Source: Pseudosulfitobacter sp. DSM 107133 (GTDB taxonomy: Bacteria > Pseudomonadota > Alphaproteobacteria > Rhodobacterales > Rhodobacteraceae). Taken from it: 64,000 nt of DNA. The stretch covers positions 1,736,001-1,800,000 of the forward strand of contig NZ_CP085154.1 in the NCBI RefSeq assembly GCF_022788695.1, written 5' to 3'. The notes below the pieces were generated by a model that did no database searches, had not been told where the DNA came from, and saw only the letters and a program-made list of their open reading frames with translations. Shown in pieces: positions 42,886 to 51,416 of this stretch (positions are counted from its first letter, which is position 1; every line of letters begins with the position of its first letter). The position numbers and the translations under genes are program-made.

Positions 42886-42962
42886 TGGTCGGGCTAGCAG
42901 GACTCGAACCTGCGACCTTCCGTCCCCCAGACGGACGCGCTACCAGGCTGCGCCATAGCCCG
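42886..42962 (-). tRNA. tRNA-Pro (anticodon GGG)
   Basis: Seventy-seven bases fold as a cloverleaf. The acceptor arms are CGGGCTA and TAGCCCG, followed by discriminator A and an encoded CCA. The D arm is GCGC-AGCCTGGTA-GCGC, the anticodon arm TCCGT-CTGGGGG-ACGGA gives anticodon GGG, and the T arm is GCAGG-TTCGAAT-CCTGC. It reads the CCC/CCU proline codons. It lies between dcd and the MerR regulator, both on the same strand. Confidence 0.95.
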
Positions 42963-43025
42963 ACTTGATGGGGTTCATACCCGATTTGACGGGTGCTGCA
43001 AGGGTAAATTGGCAAAGAGTCACTC

Positions 43026-44510
43026 TTAACTTCGCGGTTTGGGTCCGGCGGCCATCCGGTCGCGCAAAGCCGTCAGTTGCGCCAGCAGCGGGCGCAGCGA
43101 TTCTTGCTGTTCGGGGGCAAGGCGTTTGACACGGGCAAGCGCGCTGAGCGTGCTGGCCTGCGCGTCAATCTGGTCCTCGGCCGGAGGATCGGGCGCATCT
43201 ATGACACGCGGTTTGGGGGCCGGAGCCTCGGGTTTGTCCTGGATTGGCGTGTCTTCTGCCATTTTGGACGTGCTGAGGAAGGCAGGCACGGCTTGATCGT
43301 CGGCGGGCTCATCGTCGGGTTCATCTTGTGTTTCAGGGTCTGTGCCTGCTTCGACAGGCGCATCGTCCTGTGCTGGCATGACGTCCTCGGCTGCGGCGAC
43401 CTCTGGGGATTCTCTCTCGGCCTCACCGGTTTCCGTCGCAGATTCGGAATTTTCTTGCGAATCAATGCTGTGTATCGGGGCGGCGTCGTCAAAGACTTTG
43501 TCTTGCGCCTCTTGCTGTGGTTCTGTCAGTGCGTCCGGTGGCGTTGCAGATGCGGGTGCCGCATCAAGGGCTTCGCCTTCTGAGGGGGGCGTGTCATGGG
43601 ATTCAACGGTTGTCGAATCTTCACGTTCAGCCACGTCCTCCGGCGTTACCGGAGGCGGGGCGGCAGCAAGGGTTTCATCTTCTGATGGTTGCGAGTCATC
43701 GGATTCGACGGTTGCCGATTCTTCACGTTCAGCCACGTCATCCGGCGTTACCGGAGACGGAGCGGCAGCAAGGGCTTCATTTTCTGATGGTTGCGAGTCA
43801 TCGGATTCGACGGTTGCCGTTTCTTCATGTTCAGCCACGTCATCCGGTGTCAGCGGAGGCGGGGCAGCATCAAGGGCTTCATTCCCGGATGGCTGTGGGT
43901 CTTCTGCGTCTGCGGGGTCAGCAACGTCATCCGGCGTTGCCGGAGCAAGGGCCGCATCAAATGCTTCGGGTTTGTCCTGAGGTGGCTGGCTGTCCGACGC
44001 CTCGTCTGATGTCATTTCTGTAGCATCAGCGGCCTCCGGCATCTCAAGCGCCGGAGCTTCGGCCATAGGCTCTGGTGCTGCTTCGGGTTGCATGTCCGAC
44101 GCTTCTGGTGGTGTGACGGGCGGGAATTCGACAACCTCGCCCGCCTTGGGCTCGGGCATGGGGGGCGGCGGGTCGAAGAAGGGGGGCGCTGCCGTCGGTG
44201 GTGTGGCGGCGTCGATGGCCTCCATCGTCTCGTCGTCAAGCGGCAGCGACAGGTCGGACACATAGGCCATGCCCTGTTCGCGCAAGATCTTCTGGACGCC
44301 TTTGATCGTCAGGCCGTCATCGTGCAACAGCTTGCGGATGCCGCCCAGCAGCAGCATGTCGGCGGGACGGTAATAACGCCGCCCGCCTGCGCGCTTGACC
44401 GGTTTGACCTGCGAAAACTTGCTTTCCCAGAACCGCAGCACATGTGCCTGCACGCCCAGCCAATCGGCCACTTCCGAGATGGTGCGGAACGCGTCAGGCG
44501 ACTTTGACAT
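43026..44510 (-). CDS. MerR-family regulator with long acidic repeat tail
   Basis: The 494-residue protein has an N-terminal MerR helix-turn-helix ([20 protein letters not shown], then WESKF, and [20 protein letters not shown]), and about 380 residues of acidic, Ala/Pro/Glu/Asp-rich sequence. That tail contains three full 34-residue tandem repeats plus flanking partial copies (residues 182-338). The last 50 residues form a helix ([20 protein letters not shown]). Typical MerR proteins are 120-180 residues. It follows ihfA in the conserved plsX–fabH–ihfA–merR order. DNA targets unknown. Confidence 0.88.
   Translation of the reverse strand: MSKSPDAFRTISEVADWLGVQAHVLRFWESKFSQVKPVKRAGGRRYYRPADMLLLGGIRKLLHDDGLTIKGVQKILREQGMAYVSDLSLPLDDETMEAIDAATPPTAAPPFFDPPPPMPEPKAGEVVEFPPVTPPEASDMQPEAAPEPMAEAPALEMPEAADATEMTSDEASDSQPPQDKPEAFDAALAPATPDDVADPADAEDPQPSGNEALDAAPPPLTPDDVAEHEETATVESDDSQPSENEALAAAPSPVTPDDVAEREESATVESDDSQPSEDETLAAAPPPVTPEDVAEREDSTTVESHDTPPSEGEALDAAPASATPPDALTEPQQEAQDKVFDDAAPIHSIDSQENSESATETGEAERESPEVAAAEDVMPAQDDAPVEAGTDPETQDEPDDEPADDQAVPAFLSTSKMAEDTPIQDKPEAPAPKPRVIDAPDPPAEDQIDAQASTLSALARVKRLAPEQQESLRPLLAQLTALRDRMAAGPKPRS
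43497..43967 (-). repeat. 34-residue (102-bp) tandem repeats within the MerR gene
   Basis: Units start with E-[AT]-L-[DA]-A-A-P and contain T-P-[DE]-D-V-A-E, then T-V-E-S-[DH]-D and P-S-E. Full units cover protein residues 211-244, 245-278 and 279-312 (about 43575-43880), with partial units on both sides. DNA identity is high between units 2 and 3, pointing to recent duplication. Confidence 0.85.
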
Positions 44511-44513
44511 GGT

Positions 44514-44816
44514 TTACGACTTGTTGCCCGAAGCGACGCGGTCTTTCATCAGATGTGACGGACGGAACGTCAGAACGCGGCGCGGGTTGATCGGAACCTC
44601 TTCGCCGGTCTTGGGGTTGCGGCCCACGCGCGCCGATTTGCTGCGCACAGAGAAGGTGCCAAAGGATGAAATCTTGACCTGTTCACCGGCCACCAGCGCA
44701 TCGGACATATGTTCAAGCACGCTTTCAACCAGTTGCGCACTTTCGTTGCGCGAAAGGCCTACTTCGCGGAAAACGGCCTCGCTCAGGTCCATCCGCGTCA
44801 AAGTTTTGTCAGACAT
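44514..44816 (-). CDS. ihfA: Integration host factor, alpha subunit
   Basis: The 100-residue DNA-bending protein of the HU/IHF family has [20 protein letters not shown], the body [20 protein letters not shown] and the beta arm [19 protein letters not shown] with the intercalating Pro. The ATG at 44816 is chosen because GGGGG serves as its ribosome site; a GTG/ATG 12 bp upstream is less likely. IHF shapes chromosome and promoter architecture. It lies between fabH and the MerR gene, all on the minus strand. Confidence 0.93.
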   Translation of the reverse strand: MSDKTLTRMDLSEAVFREVGLSRNESAQLVESVLEHMSDALVAGEQVKISSFGTFSVRSKSARVGRNPKTGEEVPINPRRVLTFRPSHLMKDRVASGNKS

Positions 44817-44925
44817 GTCGTCCCCCATGTTTTGACCAACAATAGGGGGCATGGAATTTCCGAGTCAATATCAATGACTTGTTCTGTCCCGTTCCCAAGC
44901 GGAGAATCGCAAGGATTCGAGGACT

Positions 44926-45897
44926 TTACCAGCGCAGGACGACAGCGCCCCAGGCCAGACCGCCGCCAATGGCTTCGGTGACCAACAGGTCGCCCTGTTT
45001 GATCTGGCCGCGTTGCTTGCCCACCGACAGCGCCAGCGGGATCGACGCCGCCGAGGTATTGCCGTGGTCCTGGACGGTGACAACGACACGATCCATGCCG
45101 ATGTTCATCTTTTTCGCGGTGCCCTGAATGATGCGGATATTGGCCTGATGTGGCACAATCCAATCGACATCTTCGGCCGTCACGCCGGCGCGATCCATTG
45201 CGGTTTGCGCGGTCGAGGCGAGCTTTTCGACCGCATGGCGGAACACCTGATTGCCCTGCATCCGCAGATAGCCGGTGGTGCCGGTGCTGGACCCGCCATC
45301 GACATAAAGCAGATCCTTGTGACGCCCGTCCGAGTTCAGGTCGGTTGCCAGAATACCACGATCGGCGCTGGTGCCGGTGCCTTCTTGCGCCTCAAGCAGC
45401 AACGCGCCTGCACCGTCACCGAACAGCACGCAGGTGCCCCGGTCGGTCCAGTCCATGATGCGGCTGAAGGTTTCCGATCCGATGACCAGCACGCGCTTGG
45501 CCTGACCCGAGGCAATCAAGGCACTGGCGTTGGCCAGCGCATAGACAAATCCGGCACAGACGGCCTGTACGTCAAAGGCAAAACCGCGCGTCATACCCAG
45601 ACCGGCCTGCACCATGGTGGCGGCAGAGGGAAAGGTCAGATCGGCGGTCGAGGTGGCGACGATGATCGCATCGACATCTTCAGCCGTGCAGCCTGCATCA
45701 GCCAACGCGGCGTTTGCGGCGGCCACGGCCATCGACGAGGTTGTATCGTTTTCGCCGGCGAAATGACGGTTTTCAATGCCGGAACGGGCGCGAATCCATT
45801 CGTCCGACGTGTCCAGCGTCTTTTCAAATTCAGCGTTCGGCACGACCCGCTCGGGCAGGAAATGCCCGACACCTGTAACCACGGCTCTTAGGGTCAT
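44926..45897 (-). CDS. fabH: 3-oxoacyl-ACP synthase III
   Basis: The 323-residue condensing enzyme starts fatty-acid synthesis from acetyl-CoA and malonyl-ACP. The catalytic triad is visible: Cys114 in AFDVQAVCAGFVYALANASA, His in VDWIVPHQANIRIIQGTAKK and Asn in VVVTVQDHGNTSAASIPLAL. Its start overlaps the plsX stop by 4 bp, and ihfA lies 109 bp downstream, so it is part of the rpmF–plsX–fabH unit common in bacteria. Cytosolic dimer. Confidence 0.95.
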   Translation of the reverse strand: MTLRAVVTGVGHFLPERVVPNAEFEKTLDTSDEWIRARSGIENRHFAGENDTTSSMAVAAANAALADAGCTAEDVDAIIVATSTADLTFPSAATMVQAGLGMTRGFAFDVQAVCAGFVYALANASALIASGQAKRVLVIGSETFSRIMDWTDRGTCVLFGDGAGALLLEAQEGTGTSADRGILATDLNSDGRHKDLLYVDGGSSTGTTGYLRMQGNQVFRHAVEKLASTAQTAMDRAGVTAEDVDWIVPHQANIRIIQGTAKKMNIGMDRVVVTVQDHGNTSAASIPLALSVGKQRGQIKQGDLLVTEAIGGGLAWGAVVLRW

Positions 45898-46985
45898 GCG
45901 GTGTCTCCTTCATTTTTCGGGTCTTCCTGCGGCAGCACGGCAGCAACGCGCGCGGCAAGTTTTGTATTGAAGTGCGATTGGGACAGTTGTGCTGCGAGAG
46001 TGATCGCCGCTGCCACACCCAAAGCATCGGCGGAGCCGTGCGATTTTACAACCGTGCCGTTCAAGCCCAGAAAAACGCCGCCATTTTTGCCACGCGGGTC
46101 GATGCGTTTTTGCAAACGGCGCAGCGATGTCAGCGCCAGCAACGAGGCCACGCGCGACAGAATCGTATATTTGAACGCTTCTTTCAGCAGATCACCGATC
46201 AGCTTGGCCGTGCCTTCGCCGGTCTTGATCGCGACATTGCCGGTAAAGCCGTCGGTCACGATCACATCCGCGATGTCACCCTGAATGTCGCCGCCTTCGA
46301 CGAAGCCGACATAGTCGAAATCGGCCGTGTTCTGATAATCACGGATCAGTTCGTTGGCGTCTTTCAGTTCCTGACGGCCCTTGTGATCCTCGGTGCCGAC
46401 GTTCAGCAAGCCGATGCGGGGGCGTTGCAGGTTCATGCCGTTGCGCGCGTAAGAGGCGCCCATCAGCGCGTATCTTAGCAGATCATCGGCGTCAGCGCGA
46501 ATATCGGCGCCCACGTCCAGCATCACATTGAAACCCTGGGGGGTGCGCGACGGCCACAGCACCGCAATCGCGGGCCGGTTCACGCCGGGCAGCTTGCGCA
46601 GCCGGATCATCGACAGCGCCATCAGCGCCCCGGTATTGCCGCAGCTTACGGCCACATCCGCGGTGCCGTCGCGCACCGATTCGATGGCCGACCACATCGA
46701 CGTGTCCTTGCCGTGGCGCACCACCTGGCTGGGCTTGTCGTCCATTGTCACGACACCCTGGGCGTCGATGATGGTACAGCGGCCTTCCAGATTGCGCCGT
46801 TTGGCAACGAGATCAGTCAACACCGCAACGGGCCCATGCAGGATGAACTGCGTGTCACGGTCTTTCTTGGCAAACAGACTAAGCCCGGCAACTACAGCTG
46901 CCGGGCCCTGATCGCCACCCATGGCGTCAACAGACAGAATTGTGGACGTGGCCGCAAAGCTCTTCTGGTCTTTGGAGACCGTCAT
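45894..46985 (-). CDS. plsX: Phosphate acyltransferase PlsX
   Basis: The 363-residue enzyme converts acyl-ACP to acyl-phosphate for phospholipid synthesis. The N-terminal ILSVDAMGGDQGPAAVVAGL is the family signature, with AVSCGNTGALMALSMIRLRK and FVEGGDIQGDIADVIVTDGF, then TGNVAIKTGEGTAKLIGDLL in the core. It lies 27 bp after rpmF and overlaps fabH by 4 bp, matching the classic rpmF–plsX–fabH operon. Peripheral membrane enzyme. Confidence 0.95.
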   Translation of the reverse strand: MTVSKDQKSFAATSTILSVDAMGGDQGPAAVVAGLSLFAKKDRDTQFILHGPVAVLTDLVAKRRNLEGRCTIIDAQGVVTMDDKPSQVVRHGKDTSMWSAIESVRDGTADVAVSCGNTGALMALSMIRLRKLPGVNRPAIAVLWPSRTPQGFNVMLDVGADIRADADDLLRYALMGASYARNGMNLQRPRIGLLNVGTEDHKGRQELKDANELIRDYQNTADFDYVGFVEGGDIQGDIADVIVTDGFTGNVAIKTGEGTAKLIGDLLKEAFKYTILSRVASLLALTSLRRLQKRIDPRGKNGGVFLGLNGTVVKSHGSADALGVAAAITLAAQLSQSHFNTKLAARVAAVLPQEDPKNEGDTA

Positions 46986-47012
46986 AATGCGTGCCTGTCC
47001 CGTATTTCTGAC

Positions 47013-47219
47013 TTAAGCTGCGTCTTCGTCCAGATCGATGTCGTCGGTCAGGGCAACGATTTCCTGATCGTCATAGTGACCACAGGATGCGCAGATGTGG
47101 TGCGGGCGTTTCAGCTCGCCACAGTTCGGGCATTCATTTGGGTTCGCTGCCGTCAGCGAATCGTGCGCGCGACGGTTGTTGCGACGCGATTTCGATACTT
47201 TGTTCTGTTGAACAGCCAT
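47013..47219 (-). CDS. rpmF: Ribosomal protein L32
   Basis: The 68-residue protein has [20 protein letters not shown] at the start and two Cys pairs (CPNC and CASC) that can bind zinc, followed by a short acidic tail. It is a 50S subunit protein. It sits upstream of plsX as in most bacteria; the DUF177 (YceD) gene often next to it lies 176 bp upstream, also on the minus strand. Confidence 0.96.
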   Translation of the reverse strand: MAVQQNKVSKSRRNNRRAHDSLTAANPNECPNCGELKRPHHICASCGHYDDQEIVALTDDIDLDEDAA

Positions 47220-47395
47220 GTGCTCGGCCTTTTTGTCTGTGCGGCCCTGCGCAGTGCAGGGGGTGTCGGTTACGTTGGTGCATGCAGCGTTTGGCAGCGT
47301 TTAGAATGCGGCGCTTCCCATGTCCAACCCTAATTTCCAAGAGGGCGGCAAAATACTGCGAATTCAGGTGCGCGCAACCTGATTCTTTTCGTCGG

Positions 47396-47995
47396 CTAGT
47401 CGGGCTTGTCCGACCCGTCTTCGTCGCTGCTGTCTTCCTCTGTCTGGGCGCTGGCGTCAAGCTGTCCGCGCAGGGCGGCCAGGCCGGCAAAGGGGCGTGC
47501 GTCTTCGTCGGTCATCGGTTTCAGGCCGTCCTCGGTGAACACGGTCTGCTCAAGCGCTGCATCCGGTGCGCGCGGATAAAGCGGCAGGTTCAGGCTCAGC
47601 GCTTCGACCATCACCGCAGCGGGATCAATCCATGCCCCCAAAGGCTCGGTGCGGTCGTCTTCGTCCATTTCGACCTCGACCTCGCCCTCGGGCGTGGTGA
47701 AGCTTTTCAGGAAAATACGCTCAACCGGTGCATCAATGCGCGTGGTCACCGGTTGCAGGGTCACGACACAGGGCTGCACCACAGTGGCCCCAATCTTGCC
47801 GGTCAGGCGCCAGTCGGCCCGGCCCATCGCCTCGATCTGGCCCTCGAAGCGCAACTTGCGCAGCCCCAACAGGCCAAGCTCGGCGGCAATGTCCTGCATT
47901 TCTGCGGGCTTGGGCAGCAGAGCAAACAGCTTGGGCGCGTTTTGCGGCAGGCTGGACACACGCAGCGCGGTGGCGGATGGTGGGGTGGCGGACAT
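47396..47995 (-). CDS. DUF177 (YceD) protein
   Basis: The 199-residue protein of the YceD/DUF177 family is regularly found beside rpmF and is linked to 23S rRNA accumulation or large-subunit maturation. The conserved Cys lies in GATVVQPCVVTLQPVTTRID, and an acidic region (EVEVEMDEDDRTEPLGAWID) follows. An acidic tail (SSDEDGSDKPD) ends it. It is divergent from bamE (48087), with which it shares a 91-bp promoter region. Confidence 0.85.
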   Translation of the reverse strand: MSATPPSATALRVSSLPQNAPKLFALLPKPAEMQDIAAELGLLGLRKLRFEGQIEAMGRADWRLTGKIGATVVQPCVVTLQPVTTRIDAPVERIFLKSFTTPEGEVEVEMDEDDRTEPLGAWIDPAAVMVEALSLNLPLYPRAPDAALEQTVFTEDGLKPMTDEDARPFAGLAALRGQLDASAQTEEDSSDEDGSDKPD

Positions 47996-48086
47996 ATCGC
48001 AAGACGCTTTCGTTTCTTGAACCGGAGCCGTTCATTTAGTAAGCCAGAGCGAAAGCCGCAACCGCAAGGCCACAGAAGGGCACATA

Positions 48087-48539
48087 ATGGGAATAGGTTC
48101 CATCACACGGATCGCAGGTATCGGCCTGCTGTGCCTGACCTTGGGGGCTTGTACAGCAAGCTATCGCAATCACGGGTACATTCCGCCCGAAGATGATTTG
48201 AACCAGATTGTTGTGGGCGTGGACACCCGTGCCAGCGTCGAGGAAACGGTCGGACCTCCCGGGGCCAGCGGCGTTGTGAACGGGGGCGACTATTTTTATG
48301 TGCGCAGCCGGATGCGCAGCTATGGCTTCAGGGCACCAACCGAAATCGACCGTCAGGTGCTGGCAATCAGCTTTGACAGTGCAGGGGTGGTCAGCAACAT
48401 CGAACGCTTTGGTCTGGAAAAAGGGCAGGTCGTGCCGCTGACCCGCCGTGTGAGCGAAAGCGCAGTATCCAACAAAACCTTCCTGCGCCAGCTTCTGGGG
48501 AACCTCGGGCGCATCGGCCCGTCCGGGCTGGGCGGCTGA
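48087..48539 (+). CDS. bamE: Outer membrane assembly lipoprotein BamE
   Basis: The 150-residue lipoprotein of the SmpA/OmlA/BamE family has a signal ITRIAGIGLLCLTLGACTAS with the lipobox LGAC. The mature domain starts YRNHGYIPPEDDLNQIVVGV and DTRASVEETVGPPGASGVV, the BamE fold. It is part of the BAM complex that inserts beta-barrel proteins. The C-terminal extension (LLGNLGRIGPSGLGG) is usual in alphaproteobacteria. The OlsB-like gene follows 36 bp downstream on the same strand. Confidence 0.88.
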   Translation: MGIGSITRIAGIGLLCLTLGACTASYRNHGYIPPEDDLNQIVVGVDTRASVEETVGPPGASGVVNGGDYFYVRSRMRSYGFRAPTEIDRQVLAISFDSAGVVSNIERFGLEKGQVVPLTRRVSESAVSNKTFLRQLLGNLGRIGPSGLGG

Positions 48540-48574
48540 CCCGTGGCGGGCCGCCACGATATGTGGAGGCTTGC

Positions 48575-49297
48575 ATGATTTCTTTGCACCGTGGCCGCTA
48601 TGCTGCCAGCGTGGCAACCGGCCCCGAAGCGGTTGCCCAGTCACAGGTGCTGCGCGCCTTGTGCTTTGGCAAGGACGAGGATGTTGATGCCTTTGATCCG
48701 CTGTGCACCCATATCCTGATTCACGAGGTCGCCACCGACCGGCTGGTGGCCTGTTTTCGCATGTTGCCCCTGAGCGGAAGCGAGATTTTACGCAGCTATT
48801 CAGCGCAGTACTACGAGCTGAGTGCGCTGGCGGCGTTTGAGGGCAAGATGGTCGAGATGGGGCGGTTTTGCGTGCATCCCGATTGTGGCGACCCTGATGT
48901 GCTGCGCGTGGCGTGGGGGGCGATGACCGCCTATGTCGACCGTGAGAGCGTGGAAATGCTGTTTGGATGTTCGTCTTTTGCAGGCACCGAGACCGAGCAG
49001 TATCTGGATGCTTTCGCGGTGCTCAAGGCGCGCCATCTGGGGCCAAAACGCTGGCTGCCAAGGGTCAAGGCGCCGGATGTGTTCCGCTTTGCCGCCAAGC
49101 TGCGGCGCAAGCCGGATCTGAAAAAGGCGATGCTGCGGATGCCGCCCTTGTTGAAGACCTACCTGCTGATGGGCGGTTGGGTCAGCGATCATGCGGTGGT
49201 GGACCGGCAGATGAACACGCTGCATGTCTTTACCGGCGTCGAGATCGGGGCGATTCCCCCCGCGCGCAAGAAACTGCTGCGGGCGGTGGCGGGGTAG
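48575..49297 (+). CDS. olsB: Ornithine-acyl-ACP N-acyltransferase-like protein (OlsB-like)
   Basis: The 240-residue acyltransferase of the GNAT/hemolysin-type family has CTHILIHEVATDRLVACFRM, LSGSEILRSYSAQYYELSAL and KMVEMGRFCVHPDCGDPDVL (RFCVHP motif), as in OlsB that forms lyso-ornithine lipid. The ATG at 48575 follows TGGAGG. No olsA acyltransferase gene is adjacent; in Rhodobacteraceae the two are sometimes apart. Ornithine lipids replace phospholipids when phosphate is scarce. The specific substrate is inferred from the family. Confidence 0.8.
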   Translation: MISLHRGRYAASVATGPEAVAQSQVLRALCFGKDEDVDAFDPLCTHILIHEVATDRLVACFRMLPLSGSEILRSYSAQYYELSALAAFEGKMVEMGRFCVHPDCGDPDVLRVAWGAMTAYVDRESVEMLFGCSSFAGTETEQYLDAFAVLKARHLGPKRWLPRVKAPDVFRFAAKLRRKPDLKKAMLRMPPLLKTYLLMGGWVSDHAVVDRQMNTLHVFTGVEIGAIPPARKKLLRAVAG

Positions 49298-49314
49298 GAC
49301 GGGCCCGCGAGATA

Positions 49315-49430
49315 ATAAATCCGAGGGGGTGGCCCCCAGTTGATAGGTCCGAGGGGCCAGCCCCCAGATTGATAAGACCGAGGGGCCGGCCCCTCGGGCT
49401 CCCCGGAGTTTATCTGGCAAGATGAAGGGG
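49315..49430 (+). repeat. Tandem 28–29-bp repeats plus degenerate dispersed repeat
   Basis: Three tandem copies of ATAaryCCGAGGGG(n)CCCC-type units occur at 49315-49342, 49343-49371 and 49372-49397, each containing a GGGG/CCCC hairpin. They lead into CTCCCCGGAGTTTATCTGGC, then AAGATGAAGG, a variant of the dispersed-repeat core (compare CCGGGATATTT…GGCCAAAAGAAG). The block fills the gap between the OlsB-like gene and the ABC-F gene. Confidence 0.65.
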
Positions 49431-49502
49431 CGAGAGCAGTTATTTTCTGCGCCATGCGCGCTGCCCGTTGACCGCGACACGGGCTGCACATAGATGGCTG
49501 CC

Positions 49503-51320
49503 ATGGCACGTATACCCCTTTTGCAACTGAATGAAATTTCTCTGACCTTCGGAGGCGATCCGGTGTTCGAGAACCTGTCGATGATCGTCCAGCCGGGCGA
49601 CCGTCTGGCGCTGGTCGGGCGCAACGGCTCGGGCAAGTCGACCTTGATGAAGGTTGCCGGCGGTCTGGTCGAACCCGACAAGGGCGAGGTCATCGCCGGA
49701 CCCGGCGTGTCGGTTGGCTATATGGAGCAGGATCCGGACCTGTCGGGCTATGCCACCTTGGGTGATTTCGCCTCGGCTACGCTGGACGAGGGAGAGTTGT
49801 ACAAGGTGGAACGCGCGGGCGAGGGGTTGAAATTTGACCCTGCGCGTGCGGTTGAAACGGCTTCGGGCGGGGAACGGCGGCGCGCGGCGCTGGCACGGCT
49901 GATGGCGGAAGAGCCGGAGCTGATGCTGCTGGACGAGCCGACCAACCACCTGGACATCGAGGCCATCGGCTGGCTGGAAAACGAGCTGAAGCAGACCCGT
50001 GCCGGGTTCATGATCATCAGCCACGACCGTGCATTCCTGCGTGCGTTGACGCGAGCGACGATGTGGATCGACCGCGGCGTTGTACGGCGTCAGGAGAAGG
50101 GCTTTGAGCACTTCGAGGAATGGCGCGACAAGGTCTGGGAAGACGAGGACATGCAGCGCCACAAGCTGAACCGCAAGATCAAGGCCGAGGCCCGTTGGGC
50201 GGTCGAAGGCATCAGCGCGCGGCGCAAGCGCAACCAGGGCCGTGTGCGTGCCCTGGGCGAATTGCGCGCCGAGCGGGCGTCGCAGATCAACCGTCAGGGC
50301 GCGGCAGCCATGGCGCTGGATGCGGGCACCAAATCGGGCCGCAAGGTGATCGAAGCGGAAGGAATTACAAAGGTTTACGGGGACAAGGTGATCCTGAACC
50401 CCTTTGACATCACTGTCATGCGTGGCGACCGGATTGCGCTGGTCGGCCCCAACGGCGTGGGGAAAACCACGTTGCTGAACATGATGATCGGCAAGGAAAC
50501 ACCGGACAGCGGCACCATCAAGCTGGGCACCAATCTGGAGATTGCCCTGTTCGATCAGGCGCGCGCACAGCTGGACCCGGACATGAGCCTGTGGGATTCG
50601 CTGACCGGCGACCCCGACATGCGCGTCAGCGGCAAGGCCGATCAGGTCATGGTGCGTGGCAACCCAAAGCATGTGATCGGCTATCTCAAGGAATTCCTGT
50701 TCGATGAGGCACAGGCGCGTGCGCCGGTGCGGTCGCTGTCGGGCGGGGAAAAGGCGCGGCTGCTGCTGGCCAAAATCATGGCCAAACCCAGCAACATGCT
50801 GGTGCTGGACGAACCGACCAATGATCTGGACGTGGAAACGCTGGACCTGTTGCAGGACTTGTTGGGGCAATATGACGGCACCGTGCTGTTGGTCAGCCAC
50901 GACCGCGATTTTCTGGACCGCGTGGCGGTGACCACCATCGCGCTGGAAGGCAAGGGCAAGGCGACCGTCTATGCGGGCGGTTGGTCGGATTACATGGCGC
51001 AGCGGGATCAGGATGATTTCGCGGGCAGCGTTGTGAAATCCCGCCAGACAGCGGCGCGCGAAACTGCGGCGGCGGCTGCGACCCCTGCGAAATCGGGGCT
51101 CAGCTTTACCGAAAAGCACCGGCTTGACGTGCTGCCCAAGGAAATCGCACGGCTGGAGGCCGAGATTGCCAAGCTCGAAGAGTTGATGAGCGATCCCGAG
51201 CTGTTCACCCGCGAGCCGGTGAAGTTCCAGAAAGCCACCGATGCCTTGGTGGCACGCCACGAAAAGCTGCAAGAAGCCGAGGAAGAGTGGCTGTTGCTGG
51301 AAGAAAAGGCCGAGGCCTGA
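49503..51320 (+). CDS. ABC-F family ATPase (Uup-like)
   Basis: The 605-residue protein has two ABC nucleotide-binding domains on one chain and no membrane domain. Walker A motifs are LVGRNGSGKSTL and LVGPNGVGKTTL, the signature motifs SGGERRRAALA and SGGEKARLLLA, and Walker B regions LMLLDEPTNHLD and MLVLDEPTNDLD. A charged interdomain linker and a C-terminal coiled coil (LPKEIARLEAEIAKLEELMS) match the Uup type. ABC-F proteins act on ribosomes. The ATG at 49503 (MARIPLLQLNEIS) is preferred; one 9 bp upstream is possible. Confidence 0.92.
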   Translation: MARIPLLQLNEISLTFGGDPVFENLSMIVQPGDRLALVGRNGSGKSTLMKVAGGLVEPDKGEVIAGPGVSVGYMEQDPDLSGYATLGDFASATLDEGELYKVERAGEGLKFDPARAVETASGGERRRAALARLMAEEPELMLLDEPTNHLDIEAIGWLENELKQTRAGFMIISHDRAFLRALTRATMWIDRGVVRRQEKGFEHFEEWRDKVWEDEDMQRHKLNRKIKAEARWAVEGISARRKRNQGRVRALGELRAERASQINRQGAAAMALDAGTKSGRKVIEAEGITKVYGDKVILNPFDITVMRGDRIALVGPNGVGKTTLLNMMIGKETPDSGTIKLGTNLEIALFDQARAQLDPDMSLWDSLTGDPDMRVSGKADQVMVRGNPKHVIGYLKEFLFDEAQARAPVRSLSGGEKARLLLAKIMAKPSNMLVLDEPTNDLDVETLDLLQDLLGQYDGTVLLVSHDRDFLDRVAVTTIALEGKGKATVYAGGWSDYMAQRDQDDFAGSVVKSRQTAARETAAAAATPAKSGLSFTEKHRLDVLPKEIARLEAEIAKLEELMSDPELFTREPVKFQKATDALVARHEKLQEAEEEWLLLEEKAEA

Positions 51321-51416
51321 TGCGGCCTTGCCGGATTTCCGGCGACAGTTGCGCCAGCTGCCATTTTTTCGCGTATTGTCTGCAAGTTTGTCTTTGAGAG
51401 GCGACGCCCGACTGGG

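Noticed and set aside
42848..42962. Integration site or prophage at the tRNA-Pro gene
   Set aside because: No integrase, no repeated tRNA 3' end and no foreign gene block lie next to it.
49315..49397. CRISPR-like array
   Set aside because: The three units are contiguous and have no spacers; they are tandem hairpin repeats.
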